Shown: piece after piece, positions 16,441 to 26,313 of the stretch
Numbering within the stretch: position 1 is the first letter of the stretch
How the letters are laid out: every line of letters begins with the position of its first letter
Assembly (NCBI RefSeq): GCF_003344625.1
Contig: NZ_QPKJ02000005.1
Coordinates: 124,001-188,000 of the forward strand
Direction: 5' to 3'
DNA: 64,000 nucleotides
DNA from: Solirubrobacter deserti
GTDB lineage: Bacteria; Actinomycetota; Thermoleophilia; Solirubrobacterales; Solirubrobacteraceae
Program-made: the position numbers and the translations under genes
The notes under the pieces: generated by a model
What the model saw: the letters and a program-made list of their open reading frames with translations, nothing else
Database searches by the model: none
Told to the model about the DNA's origin: nothing

Positions 16441-19310
16441 CGCGCGAGTTCTACCGTCGTCGCCACGCGCCGGAAGCGCCCGGTCGCGTGGCTCGGCCGC
16501 ACGCGGCGGCCCTCGGCCTCGAGCGCGCTGTACGCCGCTTCACCGAGCGCGAGGCGCGCGTTCGACAAGGCCCGCTCGTGGATCGCGGCCACTGAGGCCC
16601 ACGCCGGCGCGCCGATCTTCTCGTGCAGCTCGGCGGACGTGCCGGCCAGCCGCGCGGCGTCGATGTGCCGGCCATCCAGCGCCGCCTGGGCGGAGAGCCC
16701 GGCCAGCGCCTCGGCGGCGTTGAACTGGTCGCCGACGTGGCGAGCCAGCGCGAGGCAGTCCTCGAAGCCGCGCCGGGCCGCCTCGCCGCTGCCGCGGACG
16801 AGGTCCAGCCAGGCGTTGTCGAGCAGCGGCTCCACCAGGCAGCGGTCGTCGCCGAGCCGGCGGCGCAGCTCGACAGCCTCGCCCAGCCGCTGCTCCGCGC
16901 GCTCCATCCGCCCGTGCACGAGGTCGTAGAAGCCCTGCTCGCCGAGCGCGGTCGCGACGCCGTACAGGTCGCGCACCCGGCGGTAGAGCGTGTACGCCTC
17001 GTCGGCCATGGCGATCGCGCGCTCCCAGTCCTCGGCGCGCTCGCACGCGCCCGCCAGCGCCAGCAGCGCGTCGGCGAGCAGGCCCGGGTCGCGCAGGCCG
17101 CGCGCGATCGCGACCGCCGTGTCGCACAGCCGGGCCGCCGCGGGGGAGCGCGTGAGCGCGGCGCGGCGCCCGAGCGCGGTCAGCACGCGCGCGACCAGGG
17201 CCGCGTCGCCGAGGTCCTGGGCGACGGTGAGCGCCTGCTCGAGCGGCGCCTCGGCCTCGGCGAACCGTCCCTGGGAGATCGCGAGCTGCCCGTCCCAGTA
17301 CAGCGCGGCCGCGCGTCGCACGCTCGGCCCGGGGTCGTAGGCCGCGAGCGCCTGCTTGAGCCAGGTGCGGACCTCGTGCGCGTGCGCGTCCCACGGCAGC
17401 GTCCGGGCGAACGCGATCGCGATCCGCAGCGCGTACTCGGACGCGCCGGCCCGCAGCGAGCGCTCGAACGCGAGCCGCAGGTTCCCGCGCTCGCGCGCGA
17501 GGCGGGCCAGCCACACGCGCCGGTCGGTGCGCGCCGCCTCCAGCGCCGCGCGTTCGGCGTAGGTGAGGAAGAAGGTCGCGTGGCGGCGCACCAGCGGCTC
17601 GAGGTCTTCCGCCTGCGAGGCGGCGAACTCGCGCACGGAGTCGAGCATCGCGATCCGCGGCTGCGCGTCCTCGCCGGCGTCGACGATCACGAGCGACGTG
17701 CGGTCCATGATGCCCGCCAGCAACGCCTCGGCGGGCGCGCCCGCGTCGCAGACGGCGAGCACCGCCTCCAGCGACGCGCCGCCCTCGAACACGCTCAGCT
17801 GCGAAAGCAGCGTGCGGTGCGGGGGATCGAGCACCTCCCAGGACCACTCGAGCGTCGCGCGCAGGGAGCGCTGCCGGTCGGGCAGGTCGCGCGGACCGCA
17901 GCTCAGCAGCTCGAGCCGGTGCTCGAGCCGCTCCAGCAGCGCGGGCAGTGACAGCAGCCGCGCGCGGTCGGCGGCGAGCTCGATCGCGAGCGGGAGCCCG
18001 TCGAGGCGCTCGCAGATCCGGGTCACGACCGCCTCGTCGTGGTCCACGGACCAGCCGCGGCGGGAGGCGGCCACGCGCGCCTTGAACAGCGCGGCGGCGT
18101 TGGAGACCGCGAGCGGCTCGACGCGGTAGGCATGCTCGACGGTCAACCGCAGCGGCGCGCGGCTCGTGACCAGCACGGTGAGGTGGCCGACGATGGTGAG
18201 CAGCGGCGCGACCTGCCCGGCGTCGCGCAGGAAGTGCTCGAAGCCGTCGAGCACGAGCAGCGTCTTCGCGCCGGAGGTCGTGCGGGCGAGCTCGTCGCCG
18301 AGCTCGGCCGGCGTCTCGGCCGCCAGCCCGAGCGCGCCCGCGACGGCGGGGACGAGGCGTGCGTCGACGCCCGCGAGATCGACGTAGCCGATGCCGCCCG
18401 GGAAGCGCCCGCTGACGGCCCGCGCGGCTTCGACCGCGAGCCGCGTCTTTCCGACGCCGCCGGCGCCGACGAGTGTCAGCAGGCGAACATTCGGCCCGGT
18501 GAGGAGCGCGGCGATCTCCGCCAGCTCGCCCTCGCGCCCGATCGTCGCGTTGGCCGGCGCGGGCAGCGGGGCGGCGAGCACGTTGGCCGGCGTCTCGGCG
18601 TCGAGCCCGGGGTCGTGGGCGAGGATCATCGCCTCCAGCCGGCGCAGCTCGGGCCCGGGCTCCAGGCCCAGCTCGTCGACGAGCCGCCGCCGGCCCTCGC
18701 GCATGACCTCGAGTGCCTCGGCCTGGCGGCCCGTGCGGTAGAGCGCGAGCATCAACCGCCCGCGCAGCCGCTCGCGCAGCGGGTGCTCGGCCACGAGTGC
18801 GCGTAGCTCGGCCACCTTCTCACCGGCCTGCCCGCGCTCGAGCTCGGCCGCCAGGTGCTCCTCGGTGGCCTCGAGCCGGAGCTCCTCGAGCCGCTCGATC
18901 TCGCCCTGCGCGAAGTCGTCGAAGCGATGGTCGGCGAGCGCGTCGCCGCGCCACAACGCCAGCCCCGCGGCGAACTCGCCCTGGCCGCTGAGCGCCTCGA
19001 AGCGGCGGCTGTCGATCGCGTCGCGGTCGATCTCGAGCGCGTACCCAGGGCCTTTGCGGCGCACGGGCAGCGCTTCGCCCAGCCGCGCCCGCAGGCGGGA
19101 CACCTGCTTCTGAAGCGCCTGGTCGCGGCCCTCCGGCGGCTGGTCGCCCCAGACGGTGTCCACGAGCGCGTCGACGTTCACCGGCTCCGGCGCCCGCAGG
19201 GCGAGCGCGACGAACAGCCGCCGCTGCTTGGGACCCTCGAACTCGACACGGCGATCCCCGGCCACGACCTCCAGTGGCCCGAGCAGGTTGACCTGGATCC
19301 CGGTGTTCAT
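16437..19310 (-). CDS. AfsR/SARP-type regulator with BTAD, NB-ARC and TPR domains
   Basis: A 957-aa signal-responsive activator. The N-terminal OmpR-like DNA-binding domain (VNLLGPLEVVAGDRRVEF, PKQRRLFVALAL, about 6-95) is followed by a BTAD domain (about 100-240, GRLMLALYRTGRQAEALEV). The STAND-type NTPase has Walker A GAGGVGKTRLAVE near residue 285, and RLDGLPLAIELAA is the GLPL motif. The C-terminal half is TPR-like helices with paired Ala-rich repeats. Such proteins turn on nearby or distant gene sets after a ligand or protein signal and ATP binding. The start ATG 19310 fits the DNA-binding domain; the frame upstream is unrelated GC-rich reading. The target is unknown; neighbours are a collagen-like protein (same strand) and a DUF998 gene. 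Confidence 0.92.
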   Translation of the reverse strand: MNTGIQVNLLGPLEVVAGDRRVEFEGPKQRRLFVALALRAPEPVNVDALVDTVWGDQPPEGRDQALQKQVSRLRARLGEALPVRRKGPGYALEIDRDAIDSRRFEALSGQGEFAAGLALWRGDALADHRFDDFAQGEIERLEELRLEATEEHLAAELERGQAGEKVAELRALVAEHPLRERLRGRLMLALYRTGRQAEALEVMREGRRRLVDELGLEPGPELRRLEAMILAHDPGLDAETPANVLAAPLPAPANATIGREGELAEIAALLTGPNVRLLTLVGAGGVGKTRLAVEAARAVSGRFPGGIGYVDLAGVDARLVPAVAGALGLAAETPAELGDELARTTSGAKTLLVLDGFEHFLRDAGQVAPLLTIVGHLTVLVTSRAPLRLTVEHAYRVEPLAVSNAAALFKARVAASRRGWSVDHDEAVVTRICERLDGLPLAIELAADRARLLSLPALLERLEHRLELLSCGPRDLPDRQRSLRATLEWSWEVLDPPHRTLLSQLSVFEGGASLEAVLAVCDAGAPAEALLAGIMDRTSLVIVDAGEDAQPRIAMLDSVREFAASQAEDLEPLVRRHATFFLTYAERAALEAARTDRRVWLARLARERGNLRLAFERSLRAGASEYALRIAIAFARTLPWDAHAHEVRTWLKQALAAYDPGPSVRRAAALYWDGQLAISQGRFAEAEAPLEQALTVAQDLGDAALVARVLTALGRRAALTRSPAAARLCDTAVAIARGLRDPGLLADALLALAGACERAEDWERAIAMADEAYTLYRRVRDLYGVATALGEQGFYDLVHGRMERAEQRLGEAVELRRRLGDDRCLVEPLLDNAWLDLVRGSGEAARRGFEDCLALARHVGDQFNAAEALAGLSAQAALDGRHIDAARLAGTSAELHEKIGAPAWASVAAIHERALSNARLALGEAAYSALEAEGRRVRPSHATGRFRRVATTVELAR

Positions 19311-19351
19311 GGGAAGAACACCGGGACCGTAACCGCCCGGGCGGGCGGGCG

Positions 19352-20071
19352 CTAGTCGACCTTGCCGACCCGCGTGGTGATCAGGCGCGGCTCGGTGACG
19401 GTGGCGAACTGGCCGCCGTCGGTGGAGTCGCAGTTGAGCTCGATCGTCGCGCCGTCGGTGTGCGTGGCGCCGACCACGCTGATGGCCGCCTTCTGGTTGT
19501 CGGCGAGGGACACGACGACCTCGCCGAGCGTGGCGGTCAAGTCGCCGACCGGCTCGAGGATCGCGCACGTGAACTCGCCGTCGGAGCCGCTCGTGTTCTC
19601 GATGCCGGCGGACGCCATGAACGTGTAGTCGCCGGCCGCCAGCGTCTCGGTGAGGACGGTGTGCGAGGCGGCGGGGATGCCGACGTTGTGCGTCGCCTTC
19701 TCGGCGATGAACGCGTTGCTCGGGCCGATCGGGCCCTGCGGGCCGGCGGGGCCGGTCTTGCCCTCGGGGCCGGCCGGGCCGACCGCGCCGGCGGGGCCGG
19801 TCTTGCCCTCGGGGCCGGCGGGCCCGGCGGGGCCCGCGGGCAGCTGGCCGGCCTTGAAGTCGGCCGCGAGCAGCGTGCCGTTCTTGACCTTGGCGCTGGT
19901 CACGGCGTTCGATGCGAGGTCGGCCGACTTGACGCCGCTGTTGCGGATCTGGGTCGAGCTGACGCTGTTCTTGGCCAGCGTGGCCGCGGCGTAGGACGTG
20001 CCGCCGAACGACGCGACGAGCGCGGTGACGGCGACGACCATGGCGGGGGAGGGGCGGAGCGTCTTGAACAT
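19352..20071 (-). CDS. secreted collagen-like protein
   Basis: A 239-aa exported protein. The signal peptide carries PSPAMVVAVTALVASFGGTS. Next comes a linker with repeated SVSSTQIRNSGVKSADLASN-like segments, then about 14 Gly-x-y triplets (GPAGPAGPEGKTGPAG, about residues 80-118), and a C-terminal beta-rich head. The Gly-x-y run contains a tandem unit GPAGPEGKTGPAG repeated twice. The signal sequence, linker and triplets together are very common as surface proteins in Solirubrobacterales and related lineages. It is probably a trimeric stalk displaying the C-terminal domain; ligand unknown. The start is ATG 20071. Confidence 0.9.
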   Translation of the reverse strand: MFKTLRPSPAMVVAVTALVASFGGTSYAAATLAKNSVSSTQIRNSGVKSADLASNAVTSAKVKNGTLLAADFKAGQLPAGPAGPAGPEGKTGPAGAVGPAGPEGKTGPAGPQGPIGPSNAFIAEKATHNVGIPAASHTVLTETLAAGDYTFMASAGIENTSGSDGEFTCAILEPVGDLTATLGEVVVSLADNQKAAISVVGATHTDGATIELNCDSTDGGQFATVTEPRLITTRVGKVD

Positions 20072-20135
20072 GGGGAGAGCCTTTGGGGAGGAGTGGCTGT
20101 TGCTGCTCCCTAAGACGCGCCCGGTCCGCGCGGCC

Positions 20136-22865
20136 TTACGCGAGTTCTTCGACCGCGCTCTGCAGCGCCCCGGCGAGCTCGCCGCGCGAGGAGATCCCGA
20201 GCTTGGAGTAGGCGCGGGCGAGGTGGTTGTCGACCGTCTTGGTGGTCACGAACAGCAGCTGCGCGATCTCGCGATTGCTGTGCCCGCTCGCCGCCAGCTC
20301 GGCGACGCGCCGCTCGCTCGGCGTGAGCGCCTCGGGGCCGCTGAACATCAGCCGGCGCGGACGCCCGCCGGCGACCACGAGCTCGTCGTGGGCGCGCCGC
20401 ACCAGCGCGTCGGCGCCGCAGCGGCGCGCCAGCTCGAGCCCTTCCCGCAGCGGCTCGCGGGCGGCGGCGCGCTGGTTCGTCCGCCGCAGCGCGCCCCCGA
20501 GGTCGACGAGGCAGCGCGCGTGCTCGAGCCGCGCGGGCGAGTCCGCCAGCACGTCGGCGGCGGCGCGCAGCGCGTCCGGCGTGCTGCCGTGCGCGAGCGC
20601 GTGTGCGTGGAGCGCGACGCCGAGCGCCGACGCGGTACCCCAACGGCGCGCGAGCTCCAGCTGCTCGTCCACGAGCCGGGACGCCTCGGCGTGCGCGCCG
20701 CGCTGGCGCAGGCAGTCGGCCGCGCCCAGCCGCCACGGGTCGCCCGGGTTGCGCAGGCGGATGCGGGCGGAGCGCTCGCCGAACTCGGTGAAGTCGGCCA
20801 GCGCCTCGTCGTAGCGACCCTGCGCGGCGCGCAGCACCCCGCGGGCGTAGAAGGCGGGGTTCAGGCACACGAACTCGGGCAGCGAAGGGCCGCAGCCGCT
20901 CTCGGCGATCGCCCGCTCGGCACCTTCGAGGTCCCCGCGGGCGACCAGCGCCAGCGCGAGCGTGCCGAACAGCGGCGGGCGCACGAACGCGGACAGGCCC
21001 GGTAGCACCGCGGCGGTGCGGGCCTCCTGCTCGGCGGCGGTGACGTCCCCGCGCTGCCACGCGATCAGCGCGCGCAGCGCGCACGAGGTGGAGACGCCGA
21101 ACACGGAGCCACGGGCGCGCGCGTCGGCCAGTGTGTCCTCGAGCACCTCCAGGGCGAGCTCGTGCGCGTCGGCGTACGTGAGCACCCACAGCGCCTCGTA
21201 GATGGGGATCGAGTCGAGCGCGTCCGCGGCCTGTGCGCGCGCGTCGGCCAGTGCGCGGCGGCCGTGCTCGACCGTCTCGGCCGCGGTTCCCGCCGCCCAC
21301 TTCCAGCAGGCGACGTTCGCGAGCTGCAGGCCCTCGCCGGGCGTCGCGCCCTCGAGCTGCTCGAAGCGGGCCAGGCGGCCGTTGGCGCGGCCGACCGTCG
21401 CGGGGTTGAGCAGGCCGATCGAGCTCAGCGCCGCCTCCATCCGCCATACGTCCTCGGGGTCCGCGGCGCCGCGGGCGAGCTCGATCTCGCGTTCGAGCAG
21501 CTCGTAGGCCTCGACGAGCCGGCCCGAGACGAAGATCGCCTGGTGCAGCGCGAGCGCGCGGGCCGGCCGCCGCTTGGGGTCGGGCGTGCGCGCGAGCGCC
21601 TCGCGCAGGTGCTCGGTGGCCGCCTCGAGGTCCTCGCCGCAGCACCACTCCGCCTCGCCGAGCGCGCTCAGGATCTCGCCCACCGTGCCCGGCTCCGGCG
21701 GCTCGCGCAACGCGCGACGCAGGTACTCGCGCGCGGTCTCCGGCGCGCCCTGGTGCAGCGCGCGCGTGGCGGCGGCGCGCAGCAGGCGCACGACCTCGGC
21801 GTCCCCGGCCGGCTCGGTCGCCAGCAGATGCGGCGCGACGAGCTCGGGGCGCAGACCCGCCGCGCGCAGCAGCGTCGCCGCACGGGCGTGCAGGTCGGCC
21901 CGCTCGGCGTGCGTCATCTGCTCGCGGACGGCGCCGCGCACCATCGTCTGGGCGAAGCCGAGCGGCCGGCCGGGCTTGAGGAACCCCGCCTCCACCAGCG
22001 CCTCCACCGCGGCCGGGGCGTCCGGGACCTGGGCCAGCGCGGCGACGTGCCGGAGCTCGGCGTGGCCGTCGAGCACGGCCACGGCGCGGGCCACGGCCGT
22101 CGCGGCGGCGGGCAGGCGGGCGAGCCGCAGCAGGACGGAGGCCATCAGCGTGCGCGAGGTCTCCGCGGGCGCGCGGGCGAACTCCTCCAGCAGGAACGGG
22201 ATGCCGCCGGTGGCGCGCTCGGCGGCGGCGACGAGCTCGGGCGCGCCGAGGAACGCCGCGATGCCCTCGGTGGAGAGCGGCGGCAGCGGCACGACGGTGT
22301 CGGCGGCGACGGTCAGCTCGTCCAGCAGCGGTGCGCGCTCGCCGGAGCGCACGGTGACGACGATCGCGATCGCCTGTCCCTCGAGCCGCGTGGCGAGGTA
22401 CAGCAGCGCGCGCAGGCTGGCGGGGTCCGCGAGGTGCGCGTCGTCGACCGCGAGCAGGACCGGCTCGAAGCCGGCGGCGAGCCAGTGCAGGCCGTGCAGG
22501 ACCGAGAACGGGGCGTCGACGACCGCCGGGGCCTTGCCGTCGAGGCCGAGCGCGGGCGCGGCGAGCACGGCGGCGTCGCTGAGCAACGCGGCGCGGCGGT
22601 CCGCGGACGCGCTCAGCAGCTCGCGTTCGAACAGCTGGCGGATCACGCCGAACGCGAACGCCTGCTCGAGCTCGCTGGCACGCGCGGCGAGCACGGTCAT
22701 CCCGCGCTCGCGAGCGGCGCGGCGGGCGGCCTCCAACTCGGTGGAGCGGCCGATGCCCGCGGGGCCTTCGATCAGCACCAGCGAGCCGTTGCGGTCGAGC
22801 GCCCGGTCGAGCGCGGCGGCGACGCGCGCGCGCTGTTGATCTCGCTCGATCACCGTCGCGATCAT
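20136..22865 (-). CDS. LuxR/MalT-type ATPase regulator (LAL-like) with Arg in the P-loop
   Basis: A 909-aa regulator. It has an N-terminal AAA/STAND ATPase (VIERDQQRARVAAALDRAL, then GPAGIGRST as Walker A, with LLAVDDAHLADPASLRALLY as Walker B). A long helical TPR-like middle follows. The C-terminal LuxR helix-turn-helix has LTPSERRVAELAASGHSNRE and VDNHLARAYSKLGISSR. The Walker A lysine (GKT/S) is replaced by Arg, so ATP binding or hydrolysis may be weakened. The start at ATG 22865 is one base from the ATG of the divergent paralogue at 22867, so each promoter must lie inside the other gene or be leaderless. Confidence 0.9.
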   Translation of the reverse strand: MIATVIERDQQRARVAAALDRALDRNGSLVLIEGPAGIGRSTELEAARRAARERGMTVLAARASELEQAFAFGVIRQLFERELLSASADRRAALLSDAAVLAAPALGLDGKAPAVVDAPFSVLHGLHWLAAGFEPVLLAVDDAHLADPASLRALLYLATRLEGQAIAIVVTVRSGERAPLLDELTVAADTVVPLPPLSTEGIAAFLGAPELVAAAERATGGIPFLLEEFARAPAETSRTLMASVLLRLARLPAAATAVARAVAVLDGHAELRHVAALAQVPDAPAAVEALVEAGFLKPGRPLGFAQTMVRGAVREQMTHAERADLHARAATLLRAAGLRPELVAPHLLATEPAGDAEVVRLLRAAATRALHQGAPETAREYLRRALREPPEPGTVGEILSALGEAEWCCGEDLEAATEHLREALARTPDPKRRPARALALHQAIFVSGRLVEAYELLEREIELARGAADPEDVWRMEAALSSIGLLNPATVGRANGRLARFEQLEGATPGEGLQLANVACWKWAAGTAAETVEHGRRALADARAQAADALDSIPIYEALWVLTYADAHELALEVLEDTLADARARGSVFGVSTSCALRALIAWQRGDVTAAEQEARTAAVLPGLSAFVRPPLFGTLALALVARGDLEGAERAIAESGCGPSLPEFVCLNPAFYARGVLRAAQGRYDEALADFTEFGERSARIRLRNPGDPWRLGAADCLRQRGAHAEASRLVDEQLELARRWGTASALGVALHAHALAHGSTPDALRAAADVLADSPARLEHARCLVDLGGALRRTNQRAAAREPLREGLELARRCGADALVRRAHDELVVAGGRPRRLMFSGPEALTPSERRVAELAASGHSNREIAQLLFVTTKTVDNHLARAYSKLGISSRGELAGALQSAVEELA

Positions 22866-22866
22866 A

Positions 22867-25647
22867 ATGCGGACTCTGGTGCTACTGGAGCGGGGTGCGG
22901 AGGAGGCAGCGCTCGCGGAGGCCGTCGCGCGGGTCGCGCGCGGGTCCGGTGCCCTCGTGATCCTCGAGGCGGCGGGCGGCTTGGGCAAGACGAGCCTGCT
23001 GCGGGGCGCCGGGGCGGCCGCGCGTGAAGCCGGTCTGCGCGTGCTGCACGCGCGCGGCTCCGAGCTCGAGTCCGGGTTCCCGTTCGGGGTGGTGCGACAG
23101 GTGTTCGAGCCGTTGCTGTTCGGGGCCGCGGGCGAGGAGCGCGCGCGCTGGCTCGCGGGTGCCGCCGCGCTGGCGGGGCCGATGTTCGAGCCCGCGGCCG
23201 AGGGGGCGACCGCCGACCCCTACCAGCGGCTGCACGGCCTCTACTGGCTGACCGCGAACCTGTGCGACGACGGCCCGCTGGTGATCAGCGTCGACGACGC
23301 GCAGTGGGCGGACGAGCCGTCGCTGCAGTTCCTCGGCTTCCTCGCCCGGCGGGTGGAGGGGACGCCCGTCGGGCTGCTCGTCGCGACCCGGCCGATCAGC
23401 GACGTGACGCCGCCCGCGCTCACCCAGCTCGTCGCCGATCCCGCCGTTGAGGTGCTGCGCCCGCGCCCGCTCAGCAGCGAAGCCGTCGGCCGGCTGCTCG
23501 CCGCGCGGATCGGGACCGAGGCGGACGCGGCGTTCGTGCGCGCGTGCAGCAGCGCGACGCAGGGCAACCCGCTGCTGCTGAGCGAGCTGGCGCGGGAGGT
23601 GACCGCGCTCGGGATCGAGCCGACGGCGGCCGCGGCCGAGCGGGTGGAGGCGCTCGGCCCGCAGGGCGTCGCGACCGTGGTGCTGGCGCGGATCGCGCGC
23701 ATGCCGGCCGCGGCGAGCGCGCTGGCGCGGGCGCTCGCGGTGCTCGGTGACGGCGCGTCGCTGCGCACCGCGGCGCAGCTCGCGCAGCTGGGCGAGGAGG
23801 CCGTGCCGGCGCTGCGCACGCTGCTCGCCGCGGAGGTCGTGGTCGAGGGCGAAGGCCTGGCGTTCGTGCACCCGATCGTGCGCGCCGCCGTGTACGAGAG
23901 CATCGCGGACCGCTCCGCGCTGCACTGGCGGGCAGCCCGCGTGCTCGAGGCGGCCGGCGACGCCGACGAGGCGATCGGCGCGCAGCTGCTCGCCGCGCAG
24001 CCCGCCGGCGATCCGTGGGCGGTGGAGCGGCTGCGGGCGGCAGCGGCGCGCGCGCTCGGGCTGGGCGACCCGCGCGGCGCGGTCACGCACCTGCGGCGCG
24101 CGCTCGCGGAGCCGCCGTCCGCACGGGGCGAGGTGCTGCTCGAGCTCGGCCGGGCGGAGGCGCGCGCCGGCGACCCGGAGGCGATCGCGCACCTGGAGCG
24201 GGTCATCGCGGAGACGTCGGACGCGCGGCTGGCGGCGCGGGCGGCGCTCGAGCTGGCGCCCGTGCTCAAGTTCGCGGGCGAGTCGGTGCGGGCGGTGGCG
24301 GTGGTCGAGCAAGCACTGGAAGGGCTGGACGATCCGGAGCTGCGCGAGCAGCTCGAGATCGAGCTGTTCGGGTCCGCGTACATCTCGATCGCGGCACGCA
24401 GGCTGCTCGCGCAGCGGCTGGCGGCGCTGCCCGAGCCGCCGGCGGTGCCGGCCACCGACTTCGACCGCTTCCGGCTCACCGGGATGGCGTTCGACGCGTT
24501 CGCCGCCGGCCGGCCCGCCGACGAGGTCGCCGACCTCGCCACGCGCGGGCTCGCCCATGGCTTGGCAACCGACCCCACCGCGGGCGGACACGCGTTCGTG
24601 TCCGGCGTGATCGCGCTGATGTTCGCCGAGCGCTACGACGACGCGGATCGCCTGTACTCGGGTGCGCTCGAGGACGCGCGGCGGCGCGGATCGGGGATCG
24701 CCTTCGCGACGGCGTCCAGCCTGCGCTCGCTCGTCGCCTACCGGCGCGGACGGCTCACGGACGCGCTCGCCGACGCGTCGGCGGCGCTGGAGTTGGCCGC
24801 GGACGTACACGGGTCCCAGGGCTTCCTGTCGGCAGCGCTCGGCACGCTCGTCTACACCGCGCTCGACCAGGGCACCGTGGACGCCGAGCTGGAGGCGCTG
24901 GTGGAGCGCTTCGTGCGCGAGGCGGCCGCCGATACGCTCCCGTACAGCCACGCCATGCACGCGCACGCGTGCCTGCGCGTGCACCGCGGCGAGCTCGAGG
25001 CGGCCTACCAGGAGCTGCTCGCGACCGGCCGCCGCGAGCTCGAGTGGGGTGCCCGCAACCCGGCGGTCACGCCCTGGCGCTCGACCGCCGCGCTCGTCGC
25101 GTACGAGCTGGGCGACGTGGCCGCGGCGCGGGAACTCGCGTTCGAGGAGGTGGACCTGGCGAGGGCGTTCGGCGCGCCGCGCGCGCTCGGGATCGCGCTG
25201 CGGGCCGCGGGGCTGGTGGCCGAGCGCGAGCAGGGCATCGCGCTCCTGGCCGAGGCGGTCGCCGTGCTGGAACGCTCGCTCGGCGCGCTCGAGCACGCGC
25301 GCGCGTTGATCGACCACGGGCTGCTGCTGGTGGCCGTGGGCGCGGACGCGCAGGCCCGAAAGCGGCTCACGGCCGGGCACGCGCTCGCGATCCGCTGCGG
25401 GGCGGCCGCGCTGGCCGCGCGGGCCGGCGTGACGCCCGAGCCGGTGCGCGACGCGCCGGCCGCCGCGGGGGCGCTGACGCCCGCGGAGGCCCGTGTCGCC
25501 CGGATGGCCGCCGACGGGATGACCAACCGCGACATCGCCCAGGCGCTGTTCGTGACCCAGAAGACGGTCGAGATGCACCTCGGCAGCGTCTACCGCAAGC
25601 TCGGTGTGCGCTCGCGCCGCGCGCTGCCGGACGCCCTCGCGGGCTAG
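22867..25647 (+). CDS. LuxR/MalT-type ATPase regulator (LAL-like)
   Basis: A 926-aa regulator of the same family as its divergent neighbour. It has the N-terminal LLERGAEEAALAEAVARVA, then Walker A EAAGGLGKTSLLRGAG with the usual Lys, and Walker B LVISVDDAQWADEPSLQFLG. A helical repeat region with many Ala/Arg/Leu follows. The C-terminal LuxR domain has LTPAEARVARMAADGMTNRD and VEMHLGSVYRKLGVRSRRAL. The first methionine, one base from the paralogue's start, fits the domain exactly, so the tight arrangement is not a start error. Its stop overlaps the ECF sigma stop by 4 nt (convergent). Confidence 0.92.
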   Translation: MRTLVLLERGAEEAALAEAVARVARGSGALVILEAAGGLGKTSLLRGAGAAAREAGLRVLHARGSELESGFPFGVVRQVFEPLLFGAAGEERARWLAGAAALAGPMFEPAAEGATADPYQRLHGLYWLTANLCDDGPLVISVDDAQWADEPSLQFLGFLARRVEGTPVGLLVATRPISDVTPPALTQLVADPAVEVLRPRPLSSEAVGRLLAARIGTEADAAFVRACSSATQGNPLLLSELAREVTALGIEPTAAAAERVEALGPQGVATVVLARIARMPAAASALARALAVLGDGASLRTAAQLAQLGEEAVPALRTLLAAEVVVEGEGLAFVHPIVRAAVYESIADRSALHWRAARVLEAAGDADEAIGAQLLAAQPAGDPWAVERLRAAAARALGLGDPRGAVTHLRRALAEPPSARGEVLLELGRAEARAGDPEAIAHLERVIAETSDARLAARAALELAPVLKFAGESVRAVAVVEQALEGLDDPELREQLEIELFGSAYISIAARRLLAQRLAALPEPPAVPATDFDRFRLTGMAFDAFAAGRPADEVADLATRGLAHGLATDPTAGGHAFVSGVIALMFAERYDDADRLYSGALEDARRRGSGIAFATASSLRSLVAYRRGRLTDALADASAALELAADVHGSQGFLSAALGTLVYTALDQGTVDAELEALVERFVREAAADTLPYSHAMHAHACLRVHRGELEAAYQELLATGRRELEWGARNPAVTPWRSTAALVAYELGDVAAARELAFEEVDLARAFGAPRALGIALRAAGLVAEREQGIALLAEAVAVLERSLGALEHARALIDHGLLLVAVGADAQARKRLTAGHALAIRCGAAALAARAGVTPEPVRDAPAAAGALTPAEARVARMAADGMTNRDIAQALFVTQKTVEMHLGSVYRKLGVRSRRALPDALAG

Positions 25648-26180
25648 GCGGCGACGGCGCCGCGGAGCGTCCGGCGCGTGCGGTGCAGCAGCTGGGCGAC
25701 AGAGTTCGCGTTCATGCCGAGGTGATGCGCGACCTCGTCGTAGGTCAGGTCGCCGATCTCGCGCAGGACCCAGGCCGTGCGCTGGCGCTCGGACACCGTG
25801 GCGAGCGCGCGGTAGACGGCGTCGCGGGTGGCGGCGTCGATCACGGCCTGCTCGGGCTGCGCGCGCGGCTCGACCGGCTCCGGCACCGCCCCGGCCTCAC
25901 GCAGCGCGTCGAGCGAGGCGTCGCCGCGCCGGCGGCGCTGCAGGTCGAAGCACGCGTTGCGGGCGGCCGCGAACACGTAGAAGCGCAAGCGGGCGTCGTC
26001 GCAGTGCGGGTCCACGCCCCGGCGGGCGAGGTTGGCGAACGTGTCCTGCAGCGCGTCGGCGGCGTCGTGCTCGCAGCCGAGCATGCGGACGCAGTAGCCG
26101 AACACGCGGTCGCCGTGGAGGGCGTAGAGGCGAGCGAGCGTCTCGTGGGTGAGGGGCTGGGCTTCCGTGCGATCGGTCAT
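25644..26180 (-). CDS. ECF-type sigma-70 factor
   Basis: A 178-aa sigma factor. Region 2 has LYALHGDRVFGYCVRMLG and HDAADALQDTFANLARRG, with RLRFYVFAAARNACFDLQRR near the -10 binding helix. Region 4 has VSERQRTAWVLREIGDLTYD then VAHHLGMNANSVAQLLHRTR. No anti-sigma gene lies next to it on the same strand. The divergent 26314 gene encodes a region-4-like protein with a zinc-finger-like end and may interact. ATG 26180 is preceded by an in-frame GTG at 26183. Target promoters cannot be deduced. Confidence 0.9.
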   Translation of the reverse strand: MTDRTEAQPLTHETLARLYALHGDRVFGYCVRMLGCEHDAADALQDTFANLARRGVDPHCDDARLRFYVFAAARNACFDLQRRRRGDASLDALREAGAVPEPVEPRAQPEQAVIDAATRDAVYRALATVSERQRTAWVLREIGDLTYDEVAHHLGMNANSVAQLLHRTRRTLRGAVAA

Positions 26181-26251
26181 CACGGGGCGAGATACTCCCG
26201 GCGGCGCGCCGCGCGCTCATGAGGCGCCCGTCCTCATCTTTGAACCCAGGG

Positions 26252-26271
26252 ACCCCAGGGCACCCTGGGGT
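26252..26271. other. perfect 20-bp palindrome between divergent sigma-type genes
   Basis: ACCCCAGGG-CA-CCCTGGGGT lies 72 bases before the sigma-factor ATG and 42 bases before the divergent small gene. It could be a regulator site or a hairpin in either leader. Confidence 0.5.
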
Positions 26272-26313
26272 GAGGCGTAAGGGTTGGCGCCTGAACGCCG
26301 TCTTGAGGGTGGG

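Noticed and set aside
19720..19850. Short tandem repeat, considered as a CRISPR-like or VNTR array
   Set aside because: It encodes Gly-x-y triplets of the collagen-like protein; there are no spacers.
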